From JBEKJU01 sp050011095 (GTDB lineage Bacteria; Desulfobacterota; Syntrophorhabdia; Syntrophorhabdales; WCHB1-27): a DNA stretch of 5,146 nt. Where the stretch lies: positions 1 through 5,146 of the forward strand of contig JBEKJU010000327.1 in NCBI GenBank assembly GCA_050011095.1, written 5' to 3'. A model generated the notes under the pieces. The model was not told where the DNA came from. It was given only the letters and a program-made list of their open reading frames with translations, and ran no database searches. How positions within the stretch are numbered: the stretch's first letter is position 1; the number at the start of each line of letters is the position of its first letter. Positions 1-5,071 of this stretch are shown here, in pieces. The position numbers were made by a program, and so were the translations under genes.

Positions 1-33
1 CTAGTGTCACGTCACTGCTCTAATGTCGGATAA
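1..33. repeat. IS630 left terminal inverted repeat with CTAG target
   Basis: The first 14 nt match the right end perfectly as an inverted repeat. After six mostly mismatched bases, TAATGTCG (21-28) and ATAA (30-33) also match. The transposase stop codon (complement of 12-14) lies inside this repeat, so the coding region runs right into the element's end. TA at 2-3 is one copy of the target duplication. Confidence 0.92.
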
Positions 34-635
34 AGACGGCGCAACCTCACCCGAGCATCCTGTGTCGTGAAGTGCCAGCTTACCTTCGCGTTGAGGTTGT
101 CGCGACGTGTCTGCCAGGCTGACACGGCCGTTTCAACCTGTGATAGAGAATCCATTCTGCGGTTCAAGCACTGGCCGATCAACACGTTCAATTCAATCTC
201 TGCCATGTTGAGCCAGCTGCCGTGTTTGGGGGTATAGACGAATTCGAAGCGGTCCCGGATGCGCTTGGCCTCTTCCGGAGGGAAGGCTTCATACAACGAG
301 CCCGCCTTGTGGGTGCTCAGATTGTCCATGACGAGGGTGATCTTCCCGGCGTATGGATACTGCTCCTCAAGCTGGCGAATAAAAGCAGCCCAGTCAGATT
401 TGGTCTTGCGCTCGCTCACCTTCGTCGTCCGTTTTCCCGCCAAGGGCTCGTTGGCCATGAACACAGTGAAGACCCCACACCGTTCATACTCGTAGTCATG
501 ACGTTCAAGGCGCCCGGCCGCCGCAGGGATAGGCGTACGTGTTTCTTTAATAAGCTGCCGGGGCGTTTCGTCCATGCAGACAACCTGGTGTTCAGGATCA
601 TACGGACGTTTGTAGACATCGAGCACTTGTTCCAT
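12..635 (-). CDS. IS630 transposase, catalytic DDE part (frame B)
   Basis: This is the catalytic C-terminal part of the same IS630 transposase, which performs cut-and-paste transposition at TA sites. The DDE triad is visible: the first Asp in 'VVCMDE' (residue about 22), the second in 'ITLVMDNLSTH' (about 104), and the Glu in 'YTPKHGSWLNMAEIE', the family signature. The ATG at 633-635 is only the first in-frame Met. Recognisable transposase sequence in this frame begins upstream at the A7 run near 706, as KNEIKPWRKQ then GWVIPPEGN, so this is the second half of a single ancestral protein and not an independent gene. There is no Shine-Dalgarno before the ATG. The stop lies inside the left terminal repeat. 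All catalytic residues are present, so function depends only on joining the two frames. Confidence 0.9.
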   Translation of the reverse strand: MEQVLDVYKRPYDPEHQVVCMDETPRQLIKETRTPIPAAAGRLERHDYEYERCGVFTVFMANEPLAGKRTTKVSERKTKSDWAAFIRQLEEQYPYAGKITLVMDNLSTHKAGSLYEAFPPEEAKRIRDRFEFVYTPKHGSWLNMAEIELNVLIGQCLNRRMDSLSQVETAVSAWQTRRDNLNAKVSWHFTTQDARVRLRRLYPTLEQ

Positions 636-648
636 GGCAGCAACGAAA

Positions 649-1149
649 TCACCGTTGCCCTCGGGAGGGATGACCCATCCTTGCTTTCTCCACGGTTTTA
701 TTTCGTTTTTTTAAAACCCGACGAATCGTTTCATAGGAAATGCTGTCAATATAACGAAGTTCCACAGCCCGGTCCGCCAGAAGACGCAACGACCAGCGCG
801 CGAAGCCTTCCGGTGGTTCGCTACAGCTTAAAGCGACCAGATGTGCCTCGAAGTCGCCGTCAGCCTTCTTCTCATAGACCCGCTCCGCTTTGTGACCCGT
901 GAGGGCGATTTCAAAACCGTCCTCCACAAATCGTCTCTTGACCCGATCTATCTTCCGCATACTGATCCTGAGTACTGTGGCCACATCCCCATTCTTCATC
1001 CGCTGTTCCTGGAACGCCCCTTCATCACAATTGAGCAAAACCAATGCGTTCAGGACCTTCTGAGACCTATGGCTCCCTTTCTGGATAATGGTTTCCAGGG
1101 TACTTCTTTCTTCCTTTCCGAGCGTCACTGCGGCGGAATTGAATGTCAC
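649..1149 (-). CDS. IS630 transposase, N-terminal part (HTH, frame A)
   Basis: This is the DNA-binding, N-terminal part of an IS630-family transposase (166 aa as read). The first half carries a helix-turn-helix with the family pattern 'GDVATVLRISMRKIDRVKRRF', which should bind the inverted repeats. It is followed by the conserved stretch 'SEPPEGFARWSLRLLADR' and by 'SISYETIRRVLKK'. The start is a GTG at 1147-1149. An in-frame stop lies upstream, inside the terminal repeat, and there is no clear Shine-Dalgarno. After the A7 run (complement of 706-712) the family similarity leaves this frame. The remaining ~20 codons, up to TGA at 649-651, are out-of-frame translation. The catalytic domain follows in another frame, overlapping by about 60 nt. 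Alone this product would bind DNA but lack the DDE residues. It could be half of a programmed-frameshift pair or a broken gene. Confidence 0.88.
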   Translation of the reverse strand: MTFNSAAVTLGKEERSTLETIIQKGSHRSQKVLNALVLLNCDEGAFQEQRMKNGDVATVLRISMRKIDRVKRRFVEDGFEIALTGHKAERVYEKKADGDFEAHLVALSCSEPPEGFARWSLRLLADRAVELRYIDSISYETIRRVLKKRNKTVEKARMGHPSRGQR

Positions 1150-1167
1150 AGGGACATTTTATTTCGG

Positions 1168-1173
1168 ATTATA
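1168..1173 (-). promoter_or_regulatory. Candidate -10 box for the transposase, in the right IR
   Basis: A perfect TATAAT lies on the minus strand at the inner edge of the right inverted repeat, about 18 nt before the GTG start of the transposase. No clear -35 hexamer lies 16-18 nt upstream, where the terminal repeat itself sits. Expression may be weak. Position and direction are right, but the call rests on one hexamer. Confidence 0.4.
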
Positions 1174-1201
1174 CGACATTACAAGGATGACGTGACACTA
1201 G
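1169..1201. repeat. IS630 right terminal inverted repeat with CTAG target
   Basis: This is the reverse complement of the left end: TGACGTGACACTAG at 1188-1201 is a perfect match, and the inner blocks at 1174-1181 and 1169-1172 also match. TA at 1199-1200 is the second copy of the target duplication. Host coding sequence resumes directly after it. Confidence 0.92.
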
Positions 1202-1632
1202 TCTGCACGTACTTCGACGAGAACATGCTGAACTTTGCGCCAGCCGCACACATGGAGGGTCTGTACAGTTGCCTCGACTACTACCAGAACGTCAGCGATC
1301 CATTCAGTAAGGAACTTCTCAATCAGTACGACAAGCTCTATCCAGGCAGTGCCAGGTTCACTGCTGGCAGTGCGTGTTCAGGCCTGTACCGAGGTCTGAG
1401 GCTCTGGAAGGCTGCTGTGAAAGAGGCGGGCTCGCTCAAGCAGGAAGATGTCATCAAGGCACTGGACCACGCAAAAATCGCTGAGGGGCCGGGTGGTCCG
1501 GCTGAAATGGTGCCCGGTCAGCATCACGTTCGAATGAACATGTACATTGCGCAGGCAAACAAAGGTAATTTCAAGATTGTCAAGAGCCTGGGGGTCATTG
1601 ATCCAAAGGAGTGCATGCAAGGTACACCGTAA
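1201..1632 (+). pseudogene. ABC transporter substrate-binding protein, 3' fragment cut by IS630
   Basis: This is the last 143 codons of a periplasmic substrate-binding protein of the Leu/Ile/Val-binding fold, in the branch linked to urea and short-chain amide uptake (Peripla_BP_5-like). Family landmarks are 'YFDEN', 'AAHMEGLYSCLDYYQ', 'ALYPG'-like 'KLYPGSARFTAGSAC', 'GLYRGLRLW', 'DHAKIAEGPGGP' and 'MVPGQHHVRMNMYIAQA'. The usual protein is roughly 400 residues, so about two thirds are missing. The IS ends exactly where this similarity begins; the interrupted codons would have been CTA GTC. The 5' part should lie left of the window. There are no internal stops or frameshifts, so the insertion looks recent. 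The TAA is followed by about 20 more in-frame sense codons. The substrate cannot be fixed from the C-terminus alone. No permease or ATPase gene follows. Confidence 0.88.
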
Positions 1633-2290
1633 GCAAAAAAGATCAGCGTCGATGACTTCGAGGTGGACTTGAGCGCCTCGAACATGGGTTGAAGAGCATC
1701 ACGGGATGAGAGGCACAGCACCTAACCGATTGCAGCGGATCGCCGAAAAAAAAACTGGCTCCCGTTGACCCGCACCGTTAGTCTCTTTCAGACGTAAATC
1801 CTCACTTTTTGGGATTTGCTCCGGTCAACGAGTGGTAGGTGGCGGCTTGACTTCTCGGCATGGACGATTCTATGAACATTGCCGGGACAAGTGTTCGTAC
1901 CTGGGCCTCGGTCGTTCTGGCGTAATCCGGACGGCCGGCTGGACACGGGTACCGGAGGCTTCCAGGCCCACGACGGGCAGACGCCCGGCCGGGGCAGGGG
2001 CAGAGAGATCACCTCGTCTGTGCGAGGGTGAGGGCAGCCAGTTGTGAGGGTATTCTGGTGGCCGCTAACAGCTTCAAAGATGCGCTCCTGGAGAGGACCC
2101 GGACAGAAGCGGAAAACCAGTCGATAGAACTCGCGGGGCCGTAGAGAACCACCGGGTTCCAGAATGACGATGGATAGTGTAGCAGAATTGTAGCAGAAGA
2201 GATCCTAAACGACCCCAAAGGATCGAAAAGGCCGTAAAGGATGGAAAGCCTATTTCCCCTTATTTCTCAACGGATTCCAGAAATATCCAA
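1633..2290. other. Non-coding stretch, no gene recognised
   Basis: No frame on either strand gives a recognisable protein. Short open stretches exist, such as ATG 1860 to TAA 1925 on the plus strand (21 residues) and an open plus-strand run ending at about 2145, but none has a ribosome binding site or a family motif. Sequence features are an A9 run (1746-1754), a weak hairpin AAATCC/GGATTT (1796-1801 with 1812-1817), and a very GC-rich patch (1925-2000) that can fold. The stretch may contain decayed genes that I cannot identify. Confidence 0.5.
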
Positions 2291-2365
2291 GCCGGAACCC
2301 GACTTCTAAAAAACCTTCCTTTAGAGTTTTGAGTCCGGCGCGTCTGCCTGTTCCACCACTTCGGC
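2291..2365 (-). pseudogene. Degenerate tRNA-Leu(CAA): intact 5' half, broken 3' half
   Basis: On the minus strand from 2365 the acceptor 5' strand GCCGAAG, the D-arm 'GTGGAACAGGCAGACGC', the anticodon 5' stem CCGGA and the loop CTCAAAA (anticodon CAA at 2331-2329) match bacterial tRNA-Leu closely. The sequence then diverges. The expected anticodon 3' stem TCCGG is replaced by CTCTA. The T-arm begins plausibly (TCGGG TTC) but lacks the TTCRA loop and its pairing strand, and CGGC follows as if the T-loop-to-acceptor segment were deleted. No CTTCGGC partner for the acceptor stem is present, so the molecule cannot form a cloverleaf. A near-consensus promoter lies directly upstream. It could be a recombination remnant, a deletion derivative or an assembly error. 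The tRNA-Leu identity of the 5' half is firm. Confidence 0.8.
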
Positions 2366-2372
2366 CTGCCTT

Positions 2373-2401
2373 ATTTTATGCGGTTTTGCAGATAGTGTCA
2401 A
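2373..2401 (-). promoter_or_regulatory. Sigma70-type promoter of the tRNA-Leu remnant
   Basis: Reading the minus strand, TTGACA (complement of 2396-2401) is a perfect -35 box. A spacer of exactly 17 nt follows, then TAAAAT (complement of 2373-2378), one mismatch from TATAAT. The tRNA 5' end at 2365 is 7 nt beyond the -10 box, typical of a stable-RNA promoter. This supports the view that a working tRNA gene once stood here and that transcription may persist. Confidence 0.82.
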
Positions 2402-2783
2402 CTTTTCACGACTGATTGTAACAGAAGTGCAGCAGCGGTCCAAAACCTCGACGCTCGACCTGAGACTCTCGGGATAATAGTGCGCATACCGCTCTCGTCG
2501 GTCAGACGGGTTTTCCGGTGCCGATCTGGACAATCTCGCCTCTCTCCCGTCGAACGACGCGGCATTGACCCGGAAGGCAAAGAAAACTTCCCATCTCGTG
2601 GCCGGAGGCTGTTTTCCGTCACCCCCTTTTCTCTTTTCCATCAGGCGGGGCGCAGGCAATATCCCCCTCTAAACAATCTTCCTCGCCCCTTGCACCACAA
2701 AAAAATTCAAGGGAAAGGCGGCGCCACTCCCATCCGGCATACAGAGGCGTGTCAGAAGTGCGGCACGCGAGGCGGCAACACCT
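2402..2783. other. Non-coding stretch upstream of the DinB-fold gene
   Basis: I recognise no protein gene on either strand. The longest minus-strand frame, about 110 codons, runs through the tRNA and is an artefact. A 6-bp inverted repeat, CCCTTG (2687-2692) with CAAGGG (2708-2713), encloses an A-rich loop. It could form a weak hairpin but has no terminator-like T-tract in either direction. Confidence 0.5.
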
Positions 2784-2789
2784 TATAAT
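2784..2789 (+). promoter_or_regulatory. Candidate -10 box for the DinB-fold gene
   Basis: A perfect TATAAT lies in a local AT-rich dip about 180 nt before the ATG at 2969. No good -35 hexamer occurs at 16-18 nt spacing (CGGCAC at 17) and there is no extended -10. If it is used, the transcript would carry a leader of about 165-170 nt. This is a weak call based on one hexamer and its context. Confidence 0.3.
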
Positions 2790-2816
2790 AGAGTTATAGA
2801 ACATCCCATTAGATAC

Positions 2817-2947
2817 CGGGTAGTTCGTCTGCCCGCGCCCCGTTTTAGCGTGAGCGGCAAGCGAAAGCTCGTGGCAGAGGGAACCCCGAAGGGCGTCGCG
2901 CAGAGACAGAGATTGCCGCCCCGAAGACCACCCGGTCTTAAGGCCGG
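2817..2947 (+). ncRNA. Candidate structured 5' leader RNA
   Basis: Between the candidate -10 box and the Shine-Dalgarno the plus strand is dense in pairing elements. CGGGTAG/CTGCCCG (2817-2823 with 2829-2835) closes a TTCGT loop. GCGGCAA/TTGCCGC (2854-2860 with 2913-2919) is a 7-bp long-range stem enclosing two small hairpins, AGC-GAAA-GCT (2860-2869) and CCC-CGAA-GGG (2884-2893). The palindrome CCGGTCTTAAGGCCGG (2932-2947) ends 9 nt before the Shine-Dalgarno. I do not recognise a known riboswitch or leader family. High GC makes chance hairpins common, so this is a candidate only. Confidence 0.3.
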
Positions 2948-2956
2948 ACATTAAAT

Positions 2957-2963
2957 AAGGAGG
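2957..2963 (+). promoter_or_regulatory. Shine-Dalgarno of the DinB-fold gene
   Basis: AAGGAGG ends 5 nt before the ATG at 2969. It is a near-perfect anti-16S match and fixes the start codon of the downstream gene. Confidence 0.85.
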
Positions 2964-2968
2964 AAGCC

Positions 2969-3469
2969 ATGGAGGCCACACAGCTCGCACAAACAGTACG
3001 TCGAAAGGCCGAGGAGTTCAAGAGGCTGTGCGCGGGACTCGACGAACGGACCGCGTCTCGCGCTCCGGTTGGGCGATGGTCACCAAAGGAGATCGTCTCC
3101 CATCTTTGCGGCCCTGAAGAGGGAATGGGTCCTGTGACCGCCTGTCGGTTATTCGTCGAGCAAGACGCCCCTGAGCTTGACCTTGAGCCGGGAAATCCCT
3201 TCTTCACTGGTACGCGGGCGCAGATGACTTTTGCCGAGTTGCTCCAGGAGTTCGACAGGAGATACAATCAACTCGCTGATTTTGTCGCCGGTCTGACGCC
3301 GGGGCAGCTCGGCCGGAAGGCCCATATCCCCGCACTCAAGGAATCGCCCCTTGGCGAGTATCCGACCCTGGAGGCCTTCGTTGAGGGGATCGGCGAGTAT
3401 CACCTCACCTTCCACGTCGACCATATGCGGGAGATCATCGAGGCCCTCGGCGCTGCCCCAAAACCCTAA
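2969..3469 (+). CDS. DinB-family protein (putative metal-binding four-helix bundle)
   Basis: This is an intact 166-aa soluble protein with no signal peptide or membrane segment. Length and layout fit the DinB / DinB_2 superfamily, four-helix bundles that often hold a divalent metal with three His. The family-like parts are helix 1 with 'LDERTASRAPVGRWSPKEI' leading into H45 ('EIVSHLCG'), a long amphipathic stretch around residues 86-108, and the C-terminal 'YHLTFHVDHMREI' with H145, H149 and H152. H45 plus two of these would form the metal site. Members include thiol-dependent S-transferases and many uncharacterised proteins; the substrate here cannot be inferred. The start is set by AAGGAGG five bases upstream. 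No partner gene is translationally coupled to it: the next gene starts about 180 nt downstream and is broken. It is the only complete, undamaged gene in the window. Confidence 0.85.
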   Translation: MEATQLAQTVRRKAEEFKRLCAGLDERTASRAPVGRWSPKEIVSHLCGPEEGMGPVTACRLFVEQDAPELDLEPGNPFFTGTRAQMTFAELLQEFDRRYNQLADFVAGLTPGQLGRKAHIPALKESPLGEYPTLEAFVEGIGEYHLTFHVDHMREIIEALGAAPKP

Positions 3470-3492
3470 GGGTAGCTCAGGCAATTGAAGCT

Positions 3493-3512
3493 CCCCGCCT
3501 AAATGCGCGGGG
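3493..3512 (+). terminator. Possible stem-loop after the DinB-fold gene
   Basis: CCCCGC (3493-3498) can pair with GCGGGG (3507-3512) around an 8-nt loop, starting 24 nt after the stop codon. A G-run continues downstream and there is no T-tract, so it is not a standard intrinsic terminator. It may be a 3' stabilising hairpin. Confidence 0.3.
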
Positions 3513-3649
3513 GGGTAGTGCGCGCAAGCGGGTCGCCCGGATAGGAATGAACGGTAGTTCGCTGTCCTTCTTGACCCTTTCTTCAACCGATGCGGGCTTG
3601 CACATGCCCCTTGGTAAGGATGCTAAAAGACACTCCCGGAGATAGGCCA

Positions 3650-4751
3650 GTGCGTCATCTTTCACGCGTCGAAATCTACACGATCCAGGCGGCAGTCCTC
3701 CGGACCGGAGGCGGTCCCCTGAAGATCGAATCCCTGGAGATTGAAGGCCCGCGGGATGACAAGGTCCTCGTGCGCATCGTCTCCGCGGGCATCTGCCGCA
3801 CCGATATCGACTTCATGGACGATCCGGACGGGGACCCGGTGGTGCTAGGTCATGAGGGTGCGGGCGTGGCGGAAGTGGTCGGCAAGGACGTCAAGGGTAT
3901 AAAGCGGGGCGATCATGTCATACTCTCGTATCAGTCGTGCGGTCAGTGCGGCCGAGTGCCGGAGAGGTCACCCGTCCGGCTGCGATCACTTTTACGACCT
4001 GAACCTCGGCTTTGCGCGCCTGGATGGCAGCAGTGCCTATGCACTAAGCGGCGTGAGGAGCCATTTTTTTGGCCAGTCCTCCTTTGCGACCCACGCCCTG
4101 GCTACCGGGCGCAACATAGTGAAGGTTTCAACGGATGTGGACCTGCCTCTTCTCGCCCCCCCCTCGGCTGCGGCCTCCAGACAGGGGCCGGCACGGTGAT
4201 GAACTCCCTGAAAGCCCCGAAGGGGGCGAGCATCGCGGTCTTCGGAACCGGGTCGGTCGGTCTCGGTGCCGTTATGGCCGCCCGCATCGTGGGCGCCGAA
4301 CCCATTATCGGCGTGGACAAGACCCCCCGGCGTCTCGAACTTGCCCTGCAGTTGGGCGCCACCCACGTAATCGACAGTCACCGCCAGGATGTCCCCGAGA
4401 GCCTCGCCCGTATCGCGGGTCAGGGTGTCGATTACGTGCTGGAGATCACGGGCGATCGAAACATGTACAGGCTCGCCGTTGACGTAGTGAAGCTGAAAGG
4501 CACGGTGGCGCTCATTGCCGAACCGGGCGGATCGGAACCGCCTACCGGGAGGAAAGAAAGTCATCGGCATTATTCAGGGCGACGCAATGCCGCAACGCTT
4601 TATCCCGAAGCTGATCGAGTTGTACCGGGAAGGTCGATTCCCCTTTGACCGCCTCGTCAGCTTTTATGACTTCAGGGAAATAAACAGGGCCGTTGCCGAT
4701 TCCCGGAAAGGCGACGCGATCAAGCCCGTGCTGCGATTCAGCGAGGCCTGA
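3650..4751 (+). pseudogene. Zinc-dependent alcohol dehydrogenase (MDR), three frameshifts
   Basis: This would encode an NAD(P)-linked, zinc-dependent medium-chain alcohol dehydrogenase of the aryl/benzyl-alcohol type. With the frames rejoined it is about 365 aa, normal for the family. Landmarks, numbered from the GTG at 3650, are catalytic-zinc ligands C49 ('AGICRTD'), H68-E69 ('LGHEGAGV') and C173 ('LGCGLQTGAG'); structural-zinc cysteines 97, 100, 103 and 111; the Rossmann 'GTGSVG' at 198-203; and D222 ending strand 2, which favours NAD. The frame is broken at about 3956 (one extra base), at the C8 run 4156-4163 (two extra) and at 4538-4541 (one extra). GTG 3650 has GGAG 8 nt upstream. ATG 3620 and ATG 3590 are alternatives with poorer sites, and the family N-terminus (IQAAVLR) begins just after an ACG at 3680. 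There are no nonsense codons, so the damage is recent or is sequencing error. Confidence 0.87.
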
Positions 4752-4774
4752 CGAAGAAGAAGATTTTTCATGAG

Positions 4775-4894
4775 GTGATAGGGCGTCTCGCTCGTCCGGC
4801 GCCTTCTGTACGTGCCCTCCTCAATGATATCTTGCAGATATCTTCCCACTTTCCTGGCCCAGACAAAGGGCTTGGGGTTCTTGTGTTCAGAACG
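4775..4894 (-). pseudogene. C-terminal remnant of a second IS630-type transposase
   Basis: On the minus strand the peptide 'SEHKNPKPFVWARKVGRYLQ' followed by DIIEEGTYRRR and TSETPYH resembles the C-terminal end of IS630-type DDE transposases, where an N/D-PKPFVWT motif precedes a short helix. NPKPFVW lies at 4859-4879. The catalytic domain that should precede it is absent: upstream sequence in this frame is unrelated. This is not a copy of the element at 1-1201, whose transposase ends in 'RRLYPTLEQ', so a different IS630 subgroup once inserted here. The fragment ends about 24 nt from the dehydrogenase stop. It contains the 7-bp inverted repeat GATATCT/AGATATC (4826-4842). The motif is clear; the exact limits of the remnant are approximate. 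Confidence 0.6.
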
Positions 4895-5031
4895 ACAGGA
4901 GGAAGGTCGATTGCCGGAATCCCGCGGGCAGCCGGCTTTCCTGAGCCCGCACATGGCAGGCCTCGCAAAGCCTGCATCGGCCAGGCGCTGAACCCCGGCA
5001 GGCACTATGTCCGGCCCCTAGGGATAAGTAA

Positions 5032-5059
5032 GGGCCTTCACGGAATTACCGGAAGGCCC
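5032..5059 (-). terminator. Intrinsic-type terminator hairpin of the minus-strand gene
   Basis: GGGCCTTC (5032-5039) and GAAGGCCC (5052-5059) form a perfect 8-bp stem. Inside it CGG/CCG can extend the pairing with one bulge. On the minus strand it begins about 12 nt after the stop codon of the gene entering from the right and is followed by TTACTTAT, a weak T-rich tail. The forward side has CTTT, so it may act in both directions. Confidence 0.7.
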
Positions 5060-5071
5060 CTTTGCGGAGAC

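Larger units (their letters stand above)
4..1198 (-). mobile_element. Complete IS630-family insertion sequence
   Basis: This is a complete element of about 1195 bp with both ends visible. The outermost 14 nt, CTAGTGTCACGTCA at 1-14 and its exact reverse complement at 1188-1201, are a perfect inverted repeat. The similarity continues inward, giving about 27 matches over 33 nt. IS630-family elements insert at TA and duplicate it, with a preference for CTAG. Here TA lies at 2-3 and 1199-1200, each inside a CTAG, so the mobile DNA proper is 4-1198. The only cargo is the transposase, on the minus strand in two frames. The right end lies within a substrate-binding-protein gene, which the insertion must have interrupted. 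The left host flank is outside the window apart from base 1. Family and boundaries are firm; whether the element is still active depends on the split reading frame. Confidence 0.93.

Noticed and set aside
222..902. 226-codon plus-strand frame across the IS.
   Set aside because: It is antisense to both transposase frames, whose motifs and catalytic residues are clear; it has no recognisable domain.
841..1632. One long plus-strand frame running from inside the IS into the binding-protein fragment (263 codons).
   Set aside because: The first 120 codons are antisense to the transposase and show no family similarity; similarity begins exactly at the IS end. The fusion is an accident of the insertion.
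2321..2659. 112-codon minus-strand frame ending in 'AEVVEQADAPDSKL'.
   Set aside because: Its end is the tRNA-Leu 5' half translated as protein, a common annotation artefact, and the promoter lies inside it.
2687..2713. CCCTTG/CAAGGG inverted repeat as a terminator.
   Set aside because: The stem is short, the loop is 15 nt, and no T-tract follows it on either strand; the homopolymer is inside the loop.
2808..2823. ATTAGATACC followed by GGGTAGT, resembling the universal 16S rRNA motif near position 790.
   Set aside because: Only this short core matches; the bases on both sides do not follow 16S, so it is coincidence and not an rRNA fragment.
4037..4570. 177-codon minus-strand frame opposite the dehydrogenase.
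   Set aside because: It is a GC-driven shadow of the dehydrogenase coding frame, with no motif and no ribosome site.
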